From positions 1 to 64,000 of the forward strand of contig NZ_AUGE01000016.1 in assembly GCF_000426865.1 (NCBI RefSeq): DNA of 64,000 nt, read 5' to 3'. The DNA is from Citrifermentans bremense R1. Lineage in GTDB: Bacteria; Desulfobacterota; Desulfuromonadia; Geobacterales; Geobacteraceae. The notes under the pieces are model-generated. The model saw only the letters and a program-made list of their open reading frames with translations, did no database searches and was not told the DNA's origin. Below, piece after piece: positions 37,724-47,216 of the stretch; the first letter of the stretch is position 1; each line of letters opens with the position of its first letter. The translations under genes and the position numbers were made by a program.

Positions 37724-38637
37724 CTGGCGCACCTTGCCGTCATCGCCGGCACGAACTGCAACACGTCTGCCACGATCAGGACGTCGGCTATCTCGCCTAT
37801 GGGCGCATCCTTGTCCTTGTTGATGGCGACTATGAAGTCCGCCTTTTTCATCCCCGCCAGGTGCTGAATCGCGCCGCTGATGCCGCAGGCGACGTAGAGC
37901 TTGGGGCTGACGGTCTGGCCGGTGGTCCCGACTTGGTGGCTATGGGGCGCCCATCCTGCGTCGACCACGGGACGGCTCGCGCCCAGTTCCCCGCCGAGCG
38001 CCTTGGCAAGCTGCGCGATCACCTGGACGTTCTCTTTCTTCCCCACGCCGCGCCCGGCACTGACGATCACCTCGGCCCTGGTGAGATCGACGTCCTTTTG
38101 CTCCGCCGCCTCGTATCCTACGAACTCGGTCTTTCCGGCGGGGTCCGCAACGTCGATTCCCTCAACCTGGGGCGCACCCTGCGGCTCGCCCTGGGTGGAG
38201 AAGGCGCCGGCCTGGATGGTGACCACGGTCCGCGCGCTCTTGGGGGCGACGGTCCGGCGCAGCTTGGCGTTGCAGCAGGTTACCTCGAACTTTCCGTCCG
38301 GGAGCCCCACCACCTCGGACACCTGGCCGATGCGGAGAGCGGCGGCCACGCGGGGCGCCAGGTCCCAGCCGTAGGAGGAGTGCACGAAGACGATGTAGTC
38401 GGGGTTTTCCTTGGCGACCGCCTCCAGCACCAGCTTCTTGTGCAAGTCGGGGTTGTATTCGCCGTACCTGGCGACGTCGGCCAGGTAGAGCTTGCCGGCG
38501 AACTTGGGGAGATCGGCTGGGCTTCCCACCAGCACCATGGCGCTCTCGGCGCCTAAGAGCCCGGCAAAGGCCTGCAGTTCATAGGTGGTCTCCAGCAGTT
38601 TCCCCTGCCTGTATTCCGCGATAAGCAACGCTTTCAT
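37720..38637 (-). CDS. etfA: electron transfer flavoprotein alpha subunit
   Basis: A 305-residue EtfA. The N-terminal domain starts MKALLIAEYRQGKLLETTYE. The FAD domain has the signature VSAGRGVGKKENVQVI near 190, VDAGWAPHSHQVGTTGQTV near 235 and the closing VACGISGAIQHLAGM near 265 with INKDKDAPI. It accepts electrons from acyl-CoA dehydrogenases. The ATG at 38637 has GGAG upstream; the frame extends to 38661 without a site. It lies 13 bases after etfB. Confidence 0.94.
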   Translation of the reverse strand: MKALLIAEYRQGKLLETTYELQAFAGLLGAESAMVLVGSPADLPKFAGKLYLADVARYGEYNPDLHKKLVLEAVAKENPDYIVFVHSSYGWDLAPRVAAALRIGQVSEVVGLPDGKFEVTCCNAKLRRTVAPKSARTVVTIQAGAFSTQGEPQGAPQVEGIDVADPAGKTEFVGYEAAEQKDVDLTRAEVIVSAGRGVGKKENVQVIAQLAKALGGELGASRPVVDAGWAPHSHQVGTTGQTVSPKLYVACGISGAIQHLAGMKKADFIVAINKDKDAPIGEIADVLIVADVLQFVPAMTARCAR

Positions 38638-38650
38638 AGCTATTCTCCTT

Positions 38651-39433
38651 TCAGGCCGCACGCAGCACGGTGGTCTTTTCCTTGAGAATCCTCATCAGTT
38701 TGTCGAGCTGGTCGTTCACCTCGCCCTCGATGACGATGCCGCCTCCCCTCTTAGCGGGAGGATACATGCCGCCGGTCCCGGTGACCTCGGCTTCCTTCAG
38801 GAGCTCCGAGACAGCTTGGACGACGATTTCCTTTTTCTTCGCCTTCATGATGTTGGGAAGCGTCGGGTACCGGGGGGTGTTGAGCCCCAGCTGGCAGGTG
38901 ACTACAGCGGGGAGCTTCAGCTTAATTACACCTTTGCTGCCGCCTTCCAGTTCGCGTTTCGCCATGATGACGCCCGCGTCGTAGGTAAAGCCAACCAGGG
39001 TGGTGGCGCAGCCAAAGCCCAGCAACTCGGCCACGGTGACCCCGACCTGCGCGGAGCCGCGGTCCTGGGACTGCATCCCGGTAAATACCAGGTCATACCC
39101 CTGGCCCGCAGCATGCCCCGCTATGACCGAGGCGACCTGCCAGGGGTCCTTCTGGTAGTACTTGTCATCCTTCACGTGAACCGCCCGGTCGGCCCCCATC
39201 GCCAGCGCCTTCTTCAGCGCCTCGACCACGCGGTCCGGCCCTATGGAGAGGACCGTTATCTCAGGCTCGCCCCCCAACTGTTCTTTCAACTGAACGGCCT
39301 GCTCCACCGCATATTCGTCGTACTCGTTCATCCGGAAAGCGAGGTCCGACTCGTCGTACCAGGTCCCTTCGCTGTTGAGCTTGAACCGCGATTCCATGTC
39401 AGGAACCTGCTTGATGCATACCAGTATCTTCAT
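38651..39433 (-). CDS. etfB: electron transfer flavoprotein beta subunit
   Basis: A 260-residue EtfB: MKILVCIKQVPDMESRFKLN at the start, NEYDEYAVEQAVQLKE near residue 37, and DLVFTGMQSQDRGSAQVG near 105 for AMP/FAD binding. Its location next to a membrane Fe-S oxidoreductase points to delivery of electrons to menaquinone rather than to bifurcation, although the sequence alone cannot prove it. The ribosome-binding site is AAGGAGGAGG. Confidence 0.94.
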   Translation of the reverse strand: MKILVCIKQVPDMESRFKLNSEGTWYDESDLAFRMNEYDEYAVEQAVQLKEQLGGEPEITVLSIGPDRVVEALKKALAMGADRAVHVKDDKYYQKDPWQVASVIAGHAAGQGYDLVFTGMQSQDRGSAQVGVTVAELLGFGCATTLVGFTYDAGVIMAKRELEGGSKGVIKLKLPAVVTCQLGLNTPRYPTLPNIMKAKKKEIVVQAVSELLKEAEVTGTGGMYPPAKRGGGIVIEGEVNDQLDKLMRILKEKTTVLRAA

Positions 39434-39492
39434 GGCCTCCTCCTTGTTGACTCTTTTGTAGCTGCGGCTTTGCCGCCGCTTGTCGATGCGGT

Positions 39493-41655
39493 TCAGGCAG
39501 CGTCCTTGCCGTTTACACCCGAAATCCCCGTGGTTTCTCGCGCTTTTTCTGTCTCTGCCGAAACCGGTTCCGCCCCTGCCTCCGGTTCGGCGTCTGCCGC
39601 CGGAGCTTCCTCTACCTGCGGGATCCCTGTGGGCAAGAAGGTGTCGAGCACGGCGGAGAGGTCGGCTGCCGGCTGCAGCCTCTCGACGACGATCTCGGCC
39701 AGATCCCGCGCCTTCAGCTTCCCTTCACACTCGCCGGTCTTGATGCCGTCTTCGAACATGGTGAGGCAGAAGGGGCAGTTGGATACCAGGACGGGTGCCC
39801 CGGTCGCTTCCGCCATGTGGACCCTTTTCACGTTGATCCTGTTCCCCAGTTTCTCCTCGGCGAGGATCCTGCCCCCCCCTGCGCCGCAGCAAAAACTTTC
39901 CTTCTCCGATTTCTGCATCTCGTTGATGCGCCCACCGGCGACATGCAGAATGTCGCGCGGCTGCTGGATGATGTCCTGGTAGCGCCCGAGATAGCAGGAA
40001 TCGTGGTAGGTGTAGTCGAACTGCCGCTCGTCGAGGACAAGGGTCCCCTCCTTGAGCAGGCGGTCGATGAAGACCGTGTAGTGCTCCACCTGCGCATCCA
40101 GCCCCAGGTCCAGGTAATCCCGCCCGAGCGTGTTCATGCAGTGCGGGCAGGTGGTGACGATCCGCTTGATGCCGTACCCGTTGATCAGCTCGATGTTCTC
40201 CTGGGCCGCCATCTGGTACAGGTACTCGTTGCCGAGCTTTCTGACCGGCTCCCCGCAGCACTTCTCCTCCTTGCCGAGGATCCCCACCTTGATCCCTGCC
40301 GCGTTGCAGATCTTCACGAAGCTCTTGGCGACCTCCTGGTTTCGCTTGTCGAAGGAGGCGTAGCAGCCGACGAAGTAGAGCACATCCACGTCAGCCCCAC
40401 CCTCGGAGAGGATCTGCACATCCAGCCCCTCGGTCCAATCCCCGCGGCCGGCGTAGGCGAGGCCGAAGGGGTTGCCGTTCACCTCGACGTTGTTGACGGC
40501 GACCATGACCTCCTCGCCGGGGAACTCCCCCTGCATCAGGACCAGGTTGCGGCGCATCTCGATGATCTTGTTCACATGCTCCACATCCGCCGGGCAGATC
40601 TCCTGGCAGGCGCGGCAGGTGGTGCAAGACCAGAGCGCGTCGTTGCCGACCGTCTCGATCAGGCTCTTGTCCGGGTTGCCGAAGGCCAACTCGCCTACCT
40701 GCTGCACCACCTTCATCGGGGAAAGCGGCTTCTCGGTGTTGTGGGCCGGGCAGCGGTCCTGGCATCTCTTGCAGGAGGTGCAGGCGTCGGCGTCGAAGAT
40801 GTCCTTCCAGGAGAATTCCGAAACCTTCTCCACGCCGAACTGCTCCACCCCCTCCTCTTCCAGGTTGATGGTGGCGATGGACCCCTTGGGGCGGAGGTCG
40901 GTGAAGAGGTAGTTGGCCGGGGTGGTGATCAAGTGGCGGAATTTACTCCAGGGGATGGAGACGATGAACCCGAGGACCAGCAGGAGATGACCCCACCACC
41001 AGAGCGTGTGCAGCTGCCGCAGGGAAACCTCGTCCTGGGCCGAGAACTGGTTGGCCACGAACATCCCGATGGGGGACCAGCGCGCCAGCTCAGGATTCAT
41101 CCGCAGTTCGGTCACGGCGATGCGCACACCTTCCGCCAGGAATCCGGTGAAGATGATCGCGGTCAGGAGGCCATGCATCAGGTAATCGTCGCGGGTGATC
41201 TTGAGCCCCTCCGGCCGGTAGACAAAGCGGCGCAGCATCAGGCCCAAAAGCATGAGGAAGGCGGCAGCGCCTGCCAGGTCGAGCGCCAGGGAATAGAACC
41301 TATAGAAGGAGCCCTTGAGGATCACCACATTGAAGAGCGGCTGGGTCAGGTCGGCCTGGAGCATCACCAGCAGCGTCCCGATGAAGAGGGTGACGAAGCC
41401 CCAGAAGAAGAGGCCGTGGGGGAAACCGGGGCCGCTTACGCGCAGCACCTTCGCCTGGCCGAACAGGTTCTTGAGCAGGAAGGGGATACGTTCCCCCAGG
41501 GCGTCGAGCCGGTTCAGTTCCTTCCCCTGGCGGTACACCTCGACCCGCTGGTAGATGCCGTAACAGCAGGCGGCGACGGCGACCAGCGTCAGCAGGTACA
41601 TGGGGAGCACGACCCCGTGTCCGACGTTCCAATAGATTTCCCTGGTAGCTTCCAT
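39493..41655 (-). CDS. membrane Fe-S oxidoreductase, ETF:(methyl)menaquinone oxidoreductase type
   Basis: A 720-residue fusion. It has about five to six membrane helices in residues 1-260 (NarI/HdrE-like, haem-binding His candidates). Two 4Fe-4S motifs follow: CTSCKRCQDRCP near 297 and CTTCRACQEICP near 351. Two CCG-type domains like HdrD are next (VGCYASFDKR and EKCCGEP, then DSCYLGRYQDI and SFCCGAGGGR). The tail is Ala/Glu-rich. This is the DUF224 protein family placed with EtfAB in Geobacter and syntrophs and proposed to pass ETF electrons to menaquinone (EMO). The gene order with etfBA supports the role. Confidence 0.88.
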   Translation of the reverse strand: MEATREIYWNVGHGVVLPMYLLTLVAVAACCYGIYQRVEVYRQGKELNRLDALGERIPFLLKNLFGQAKVLRVSGPGFPHGLFFWGFVTLFIGTLLVMLQADLTQPLFNVVILKGSFYRFYSLALDLAGAAAFLMLLGLMLRRFVYRPEGLKITRDDYLMHGLLTAIIFTGFLAEGVRIAVTELRMNPELARWSPIGMFVANQFSAQDEVSLRQLHTLWWWGHLLLVLGFIVSIPWSKFRHLITTPANYLFTDLRPKGSIATINLEEEGVEQFGVEKVSEFSWKDIFDADACTSCKRCQDRCPAHNTEKPLSPMKVVQQVGELAFGNPDKSLIETVGNDALWSCTTCRACQEICPADVEHVNKIIEMRRNLVLMQGEFPGEEVMVAVNNVEVNGNPFGLAYAGRGDWTEGLDVQILSEGGADVDVLYFVGCYASFDKRNQEVAKSFVKICNAAGIKVGILGKEEKCCGEPVRKLGNEYLYQMAAQENIELINGYGIKRIVTTCPHCMNTLGRDYLDLGLDAQVEHYTVFIDRLLKEGTLVLDERQFDYTYHDSCYLGRYQDIIQQPRDILHVAGGRINEMQKSEKESFCCGAGGGRILAEEKLGNRINVKRVHMAEATGAPVLVSNCPFCLTMFEDGIKTGECEGKLKARDLAEIVVERLQPAADLSAVLDTFLPTGIPQVEEAPAADAEPEAGAEPVSAETEKARETTGISGVNGKDAA

Positions 41656-41706
41656 GGTCGACTCCTGCGCGTTTATTGATCTCTCCTGAGGCGGCCGCCC
41701 CCCCGC

Positions 41707-42846
41707 TTACGACAAGAGCAGCTTCGAGACCACCACGCGCTGAACCTCGTTGGTCCCCTCGTAGATCTCGGTGATCTTCGCGTCGCGGTACATGCGCTCC
41801 ACTTCATAGTCGACGATGAAGCCGTACCCGCCGTGGATCTGGATCGCCTCCTTGGTGACGAAGGTTGCCGCCTCCGAGGCGAGCATCTTACACATGGCGG
41901 ACTCCATGGTGTAGTTCTTCTTGCTGTCCTTCAGGCAGGCGGCCTTGTAGGTCATGAGCTTGCTGGTCTCGATCTTCGCGTACATGTCGGCCAGCTTGAA
42001 CTGGATCGCCTGCAGCTCGCAGATGGGGTGGCCGAACTGCTTTCTCTCCTTGGAGTAGGCAAGCGCCAGGTCGAAGGCGCCTTCGGCGATGCCGAGAGCC
42101 TGTGAGGCGATGCCGATGCGGCCGCCGTTCAGGGTGTCCATGGCGATCTTGAACCCCTGCCCTTCCTGCCCCAGGAGGTTCTCCACCGGAATGCGGACGC
42201 TGTCGAGAGCGAAGGCGGTGGTGTAGCTGCCGCGGATGCCGAGCTTCTTCTCGTTCTTGAGGATCTCGACCCCCGGGGACTGCAGGTCGATGATGAAGGC
42301 GGAGACCCCTTTGTGCTTGAGGTTTTTGTCGGAGGTGGCGAAGAGCACGCCGGTTCCCTTGTAGCCGCCGTTGGTGATGAAGATCTTGGAACCGTTGATC
42401 ACGAAATGATCGCCGTCGCGCTTGTAGGTCGTGGCTATGGCCCCGGCATCGCTGCCGGCGTCCGGCTCGGTCAGGAGGAAGCAGCCGATGACCTTGCCGG
42501 TGTTCAGGTCCGGTAGCCATTTTTTCTTCTGCTCCTCGGTGCCGAAGGTGTAGATCGGGCCGCAGGCAAGGGAGGTGTGGGCCGAGATGAGGACGCCGCT
42601 GGAACCGCAGGCCTTGGAGACCTCCTCGACCACGATGGCGTAGGAGAGCATGTCGAGCCCCGCGCCACCGTACTCCTCGGGTAAGTAGGAGCCGAGGAAA
42701 CCCATCTCCCCCATCTTGCGCACTAGGTCGTCGGGGATCATGTGCTCCTCGTCGATCTGCATGGCGAGCGGCTTGATCTCGTTCACCACGAAATCGCGAA
42801 CGCTATCCTTCAACACCTTGTGGTCCTGGCTCAGTTCAAAGTTCAT
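41707..42846 (-). CDS. acyl-CoA dehydrogenase, butyryl-CoA dehydrogenase-like
   Basis: A 379-residue flavoprotein. CFLLTEPDAGSDAGAIATTY near residue 123, AIQIHGGYGFIVDYEVERMY near 335 and YEGTNEVQRVVVSKLLLS at the C terminus carry FAD and catalytic Glu features of short-chain acyl-CoA dehydrogenases. It feeds EtfAB encoded downstream in the same operon. It lies between enoyl-CoA hydratase and the membrane oxidoreductase, so it is the main dehydrogenase of the beta-oxidation set. Confidence 0.92.
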   Translation of the reverse strand: MNFELSQDHKVLKDSVRDFVVNEIKPLAMQIDEEHMIPDDLVRKMGEMGFLGSYLPEEYGGAGLDMLSYAIVVEEVSKACGSSGVLISAHTSLACGPIYTFGTEEQKKKWLPDLNTGKVIGCFLLTEPDAGSDAGAIATTYKRDGDHFVINGSKIFITNGGYKGTGVLFATSDKNLKHKGVSAFIIDLQSPGVEILKNEKKLGIRGSYTTAFALDSVRIPVENLLGQEGQGFKIAMDTLNGGRIGIASQALGIAEGAFDLALAYSKERKQFGHPICELQAIQFKLADMYAKIETSKLMTYKAACLKDSKKNYTMESAMCKMLASEAATFVTKEAIQIHGGYGFIVDYEVERMYRDAKITEIYEGTNEVQRVVVSKLLLS

Positions 42847-42897
42847 ATCATCCCCCCTTGGTAAGAAAATCGTTGTCGGTTCCCGGCGCCGCTCCGG

Positions 42898-43680
42898 TTA
42901 TTTCCCCTGGAACTTCGCCTTTCGCTTCTCCACGAACGCCCCCATCCCTTCTTTCTGGTCCTCGGTGGCGAAGAGGACGCCGAAGAGGGAGCTCTCGTAG
43001 CGGAAGCCGTCCTCCTTGGTCATGTTGAGCCCGTTGACGATGGCGTTCTTGGCGTAGCCGACGGCAACGGAGCCGTTTTTCGCCATCTCCCGGGCCAGGC
43101 CGAGGGCCTTCTCCTTCAGCTCGGGAAGCGGCGTAAGTTCGTTCACGATGCCCCATTCAAGCCCTTTGGCTGCCGTAATGATCCTGCCGCTGAATACCAG
43201 CTCCTTGGCCCGGTTCGGGCCGATGAGCCGGGCCAGGTTCTGCGTCCCGCCGAAGCCGGGGATGATCCCCAGCGTCACCTCGGGAAAGCCGAACTTGGCG
43301 TTCTCGGAGGCGTAGATGACGTCGCAGGCCAGCGCCAGCTCCAGTCCCCCACCCAGCGCGTAACCGTTCACCGCGGCGATGACCGGCTTAGTCATCTTCT
43401 CGATGAAGAGGACCAGACGCTGCCCCTGCTGGGCGAACCGGTGCCCCTCGAAGGAGGTCATGGGAGCCATCTCCTTGATGTCGGCGCCGGCCACGAATGC
43501 CTTCTCGCCGGCGCCGGTGAGGATCACCGCCTTGACCGTCTGGTCCTGCTCGATCCCGTACAGGACGCATTCCAGTTCCGCCAGTACCGCGCTGTTCAGG
43601 GCGTTGAGGCTTTCCGGCCGGTTCACCGTCACCACTGCCACCCCTTCATTTATTTCAGACAGGATATTCTTCGCGTCCAT
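42898..43680 (-). CDS. enoyl-CoA hydratase (crotonase family)
   Basis: A 260-residue crotonase. The oxyanion-hole segments are AFVAGADIKEMAPM near residue 62 and NGYALGGGLELALACDVIYA near 105. The two catalytic Glu are in the region around GFPEVTLGIIPGFGGTQNL (near 137). It hydrates trans-2-enoyl-CoA to 3-hydroxyacyl-CoA. It is followed and preceded by matching pathway enzymes with gaps of 21-51 bases. Confidence 0.92.
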   Translation of the reverse strand: MDAKNILSEINEGVAVVTVNRPESLNALNSAVLAELECVLYGIEQDQTVKAVILTGAGEKAFVAGADIKEMAPMTSFEGHRFAQQGQRLVLFIEKMTKPVIAAVNGYALGGGLELALACDVIYASENAKFGFPEVTLGIIPGFGGTQNLARLIGPNRAKELVFSGRIITAAKGLEWGIVNELTPLPELKEKALGLAREMAKNGSVAVGYAKNAIVNGLNMTKEDGFRYESSLFGVLFATEDQKEGMGAFVEKRKAKFQGK

Positions 43681-43701
43681 GAGATCTCCCCCAAAGAGAT
43701 G

Positions 43702-44547
43702 CTAGTAGTTGTAAAAGCCCTTCCCGGATTTCTTGCCGAGGTAGCCTGCGTCCACCATCTTCACCAGGAGCGGGCAGGGGCGGTACTTCGGGTCCTTGAA
43801 GCCGTCGTGCAGCACGTTGCAGATGGCGAGCACCGTGTCGAGCCCGATGAAATCGGCCAACTGCAGGGGGCCCATCGGCTGGTTGGTGCCGAGCTTCATC
43901 CCCTTGTCGATGTCCTCGGCGGTTGCTATCCCTTCGTAGAGGGCGAAGACCGCCTCGTTGATCATCGGGATCAGCACCCGGTTCACGATGAAACCGGGGT
44001 AGTCCTGAGAGACGGCCATCTGCTTGTTCAGGAGGCCTACCAGGTACCCTATGGCCTCGAAGGTTTCGTCGCTGGTGGCGATGCCGCGGATTACCTCGAC
44101 CAGCTGCATCACCGGCACCGGGTTCATGAAGTGCATCCCGATCACCTGATCCGGCCTTTTGGTCACTGCCGCGATGCGGGTGATGGAGATGGAGGAGGTA
44201 TTGGAGGCGAGGATCGCTTCCTTTTTCACCACCTCGTCGAGCTTTCTGAAAAGATCGAATTTGAGCGCCTCGTTTTCGGTGGCGGCCTCGATGACGAGGT
44301 CGCAGCCGGCGAAGTCCTTGAGCTCCTTGGTGGCCGTGATGCGGGCCATGATCCCCTGGATGCTGGTGTCGAAGATGACCCCCTTCTTCGCCTGCCGCTC
44401 CAGGTTCTGCTCGATGGACTTGAGAGCCTTCGAGAGCTGCGCCTCGGAGATGTCGTAGACCAGGACCTGGTAAGCGTGCTGCGCGAATACATGGGCGATC
44501 CCGCTTCCCATCTGCCCCGCCCCTAAAACACCGACTGTCTTGAACAT
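43702..44547 (-). CDS. 3-hydroxybutyryl-CoA dehydrogenase
   Basis: A 281-residue HADH. The Rossmann start VGVLGAGQMGSGIAHVFAQ gives NAD(H) binding. NTSSISITRIA near 120 and GMHFMNPVPVMQLVEVIRG near 138 contain the catalytic His. PGFIVNRVLIPMINEAVF near 185 starts the C-terminal domain. It oxidises 3-hydroxyacyl-CoA to 3-ketoacyl-CoA. Second gene of the operon. Confidence 0.93.
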   Translation of the reverse strand: MFKTVGVLGAGQMGSGIAHVFAQHAYQVLVYDISEAQLSKALKSIEQNLERQAKKGVIFDTSIQGIMARITATKELKDFAGCDLVIEAATENEALKFDLFRKLDEVVKKEAILASNTSSISITRIAAVTKRPDQVIGMHFMNPVPVMQLVEVIRGIATSDETFEAIGYLVGLLNKQMAVSQDYPGFIVNRVLIPMINEAVFALYEGIATAEDIDKGMKLGTNQPMGPLQLADFIGLDTVLAICNVLHDGFKDPKYRPCPLLVKMVDAGYLGKKSGKGFYNY

Positions 44548-44574
44548 GTAAGCCCCCCCCTGAGAGAAAAGTGT

Positions 44575-45750
44575 CTAGACCCTTTCGAAAATGACCGCAA
44601 CAGCCTCGCCGCCCCCGATGCAGAGCGTGGCGAGCCCGTAGCGCGCCTGCCGCTTGTGCAGCTCCCGGATCAGCGTCCCGGCAAGCCGTGCGCCGCTCGC
44701 GCCGATGGGGTGCCCCAGGGCGCAGGCTCCGCCGTTGACGTTGACTTTGGCGGGGTTCAAATCAAGTTCTTTCATGGCAATCATGGTCACCGCGGCGAAA
44801 GCTTCGTTGATCTCGAAGAGATCGATGTCCCCCACTTTCAGTCCGGCCCTGGCGCAGGCCGCCTGGATCGCCGTTACGGGGGCTTCGGTGTAGAGCTCCG
44901 GATGCAGGCTACCGGTGGCGCAGGCAACCAACCGCGCCTTCGGGGTGAGGTTGCAGCGCTTCAGCGCCGACTCCCCAGCCAGGAGCGTGAAGGCTGCGCC
45001 GTCGTTGATGCTGGAGGCGTTGGCGGCGGTGATGGTCCCGTCCTTGCTGAACACCGGCCTCAACTGCGTCAGCTTGTCGAAGTCCACCTTGAACGGCTCC
45101 TCGTCGTCCGAGATCATCTCGTCCCCCTTGCGCCCCTTTTTCACCACCGGCGCGATCTCGTCTTTGAAGACCCCGCCGCGCACCGCGTCCTGGGCCAGCT
45201 TGTAGGAGCGCAGAGTGAATTCGTCCTGCGCCTCGCGGGTGAGCCCATGCTTTTTCACCGAAGCCTCGGCGATCTCTCCCATGTGCCGCCCGGAGTACGG
45301 GTCCTGCAGGCCGTCGTAAATCATCAGGTCGATGAGCGAGCCGTGCCCCATGCGGTAGCCGTAGCGCGCCTTCTTGAGCAGAAAAGGCGCGAGGGACATG
45401 TTTTCCATGCCGCCGGCCACAACGATTTCCGAATCCTCCAGCTGGATGGAACCTGCCCCCAGCATGATCGCTTTTAATCCGCTGCCGCAGACCTTGTTGA
45501 TGGTCATGGCGTGGGCGCTGTCCGGGATCCCGGCGCCGCGCATCGCCTGGCGCGCAGGAGCCTGCCCGCAGCCGCCGGAAAGAACCTGCCCGGCGATGAC
45601 CTCGTCGACCTCGGCCGGATCCAGACCGGTCCGCTCCAGGAGAGCCTTGATGGCGCCCCCCCCAAGGACGGGGGCCTCAACATCCGAGAGAACGCCGCCA
45701 AAAGACCCGAACGGGGTTCTCTGCGACTCAACGACAAAGATGTCTTTCAT
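44575..45750 (-). CDS. acetyl-CoA acetyltransferase (thiolase)
   Basis: A 391-residue thiolase. The nucleophile Cys is in [15 protein letters not shown] near residue 88. [31 protein letters not shown] near 345 with the active-site His, and [12 protein letters not shown] near 378 with the second Cys complete the active site. It cleaves acetoacetyl-CoA or longer 3-ketoacyl-CoA to acetyl-CoA. First gene of the beta-oxidation operon, preceded by a good ribosome-binding site GGAGG and by the promoter/operator at 45782-45810. Confidence 0.94.
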   Translation of the reverse strand: MKDIFVVESQRTPFGSFGGVLSDVEAPVLGGGAIKALLERTGLDPAEVDEVIAGQVLSGGCGQAPARQAMRGAGIPDSAHAMTINKVCGSGLKAIMLGAGSIQLEDSEIVVAGGMENMSLAPFLLKKARYGYRMGHGSLIDLMIYDGLQDPYSGRHMGEIAEASVKKHGLTREAQDEFTLRSYKLAQDAVRGGVFKDEIAPVVKKGRKGDEMISDDEEPFKVDFDKLTQLRPVFSKDGTITAANASSINDGAAFTLLAGESALKRCNLTPKARLVACATGSLHPELYTEAPVTAIQAACARAGLKVGDIDLFEINEAFAAVTMIAMKELDLNPAKVNVNGGACALGHPIGASGARLAGTLIRELHKRQARYGLATLCIGGGEAVAVIFERV

Positions 45751-45781
45751 GTCACCTCCAGCAGCAGTTATTTGTGATGCG

Positions 45782-45810
45782 AATATATATGTCGTTTACG
45801 TGCATGTCAA
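45782..45810 (-). promoter_or_regulatory. promoter with LiuR-like operator for the thiolase operon
   Basis: On the minus strand, TTGACA (45810-45805) and TATATT (45787-45782) are spaced by 17 bases. The plus-strand motif TTTACGTGCATGTCAA (45795-45810) covers the -35 and spacer and differs by one base from the motif at 56754-56769. A partial CGTAAAGGT match lies farther upstream near 45874. Confidence 0.72.
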
Positions 45811-45963
45811 GCATTTCTAGAACATGTTTTTAGGAATTTAACGCGAGTTGGCAAAGGTGCAAGCTAAAGTACCCGTAAAGGTTGCATAAAACCGTTTGTC
45901 GAACAAGAGGATGGGGAAATTTTTTGCGGAAAAGGAGGGTGGAAATTTATGATCAGCCAAAAT

Positions 45964-45998
45964 CACGGGGGGGAAGCTCTCCTGAACCTCCCCCCGCT
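45964..45998. terminator. possible hairpin between M24 peptidase and thiolase genes
   Basis: A CGGGGGG arm and a CCCCCCG arm are separated by about 17 bases, with no clear U-tract. The remainder of 45811-46049 holds no convincing gene on either strand. Confidence 0.3.
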
Positions 45999-46049
45999 TT
46001 ATCTGCTACTGCTGATTTCTCCGCGGTGGATGCGAGTGAACGAGTCCCG

Positions 46050-47216
46050 TTACAGGTACACGACCTCGTCCGGCATGTCGGTCAGCTTCACGCCGCCGTT
46101 TTTGCCGACCGCAAAGGTGTTCTCTATTCCGGCCACACCCTGGCCCGGGAAGACGAACTTCGGTTCGATGGCAATGGTCTGCCCTTCCTGCAGCGGCACC
46201 TTGAACCCTTGCGCCAGTACCGGGAACTCGTCCAGTTCGAGACCGACGCCGTGACCTACAAACTTGGCGTTCTCTCCGGGGGCCCCCATGAAGTTCCGGC
46301 CGAGGCCCGCTTCCTCCGCCATTTCAGCCGCCTTCAGGAACAGCTCCTCGCAGATCACCCCCGGCTTCAGGTTGTCGACCAGGTATTTCTGGATGGCGAG
46401 CGCCGTGGCGAAGCCGTGCTCCAGTTCGGGCGCCAGCTTGCCGATGACGAAAAAGCGCGTTATGTCCACGATGTAACCGTTGAAGATGCCGATATAGTCG
46501 ACGAGGATCGGGGTATTGGCCTTGATTACCGCGGCGGAAGCACCATGCGGGGAGGCACTGGACATCCCCTGCCCGGTCACGGCGCCGTCGAAGAAGCCGG
46601 GATCGCAGGCCGCCGAAGAAACGGCGAGCCCCTGGAACAGCTCCTGGTTGAAGGCGCGCATGCGCACGTAACCTTCGCTCCCCGCCTTCCTCAGCCGGCA
46701 TTCGAACTCCGCCGCCAGGTCCACTTCCCGCATCCCCTCCTTGAGGAAACCCGGAACCTCCCTGAAGACCTGGCAGATCATGTCGCCGCTTTTCCGCATC
46801 TGCCCCAGTTCCCACTCAGACTTCACCGAGCGGATTTCGCGGTTGATGGCGGAGACGTCGACGAAGTCGCGCCCCGGCAAAAGCTTCGCGTAGTAGTTGT
46901 ACTGCTGCACCGGCGCCACGTCGAAGGTGAAGCCGATCTTCTGCAGTTCGGGCGAAAACAGCGCCGGAAACTCCTTACTGGACGGAAAGGGGACAGTCTC
47001 CTCGATGCAGCTTTCCTTGATCGCCCTGGAAACGCTTTTCCGCACCATCAGCCGCGGTTTCCCCTCGGCCGGGACCCAGAGCGTCGAGTTCTGGCGGGTG
47101 CCGGTGAAATAGTAGACGTCGATGGGGTAGATGAAGAGCGCTCCGTCGATACCCTTTGCCTTAAGTTCCTGTTGCAGCCTGGCGATTCTCTGTTGCGATT
47201 CCTGCTTTTTCAGCAT
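46050..47216 (-). CDS. M24-family aminopeptidase (Xaa-Pro peptidase-like)
   Basis: A 388-residue protein with a creatinase-type N-terminal domain (RIARLQQELKAKGIDGALFI, then DVYYFTGT) and a pita-bread C-terminal domain. Metal ligands: ILVDYIGIFNGYIVDITRFF near residue 235-245 (two Asp), GHGVGLELDEFPVL near 325 (His), and the Glu in IAIEPKFVFPG near 348. It is a dimetal peptidase that removes residues before proline in short peptides, or a related hydrolase. Its start lies 56 bases inside the nitroreductase gene, in another frame, behind GGGGGG. Confidence 0.88.
   Translation of the reverse strand: MLKKQESQQRIARLQQELKAKGIDGALFIYPIDVYYFTGTRQNSTLWVPAEGKPRLMVRKSVSRAIKESCIEETVPFPSSKEFPALFSPELQKIGFTFDVAPVQQYNYYAKLLPGRDFVDVSAINREIRSVKSEWELGQMRKSGDMICQVFREVPGFLKEGMREVDLAAEFECRLRKAGSEGYVRMRAFNQELFQGLAVSSAACDPGFFDGAVTGQGMSSASPHGASAAVIKANTPILVDYIGIFNGYIVDITRFFVIGKLAPELEHGFATALAIQKYLVDNLKPGVICEELFLKAAEMAEEAGLGRNFMGAPGENAKFVGHGVGLELDEFPVLAQGFKVPLQEGQTIAIEPKFVFPGQGVAGIENTFAVGKNGGVKLTDMPDEVVYL

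Noticed and set aside
45949-46254. Plus-strand ORF with a good AAGGAGGG site upstream
   Set aside because: Most of it lies antisense to the conserved end of the M24 peptidase; the visible protein has no plausible fold.
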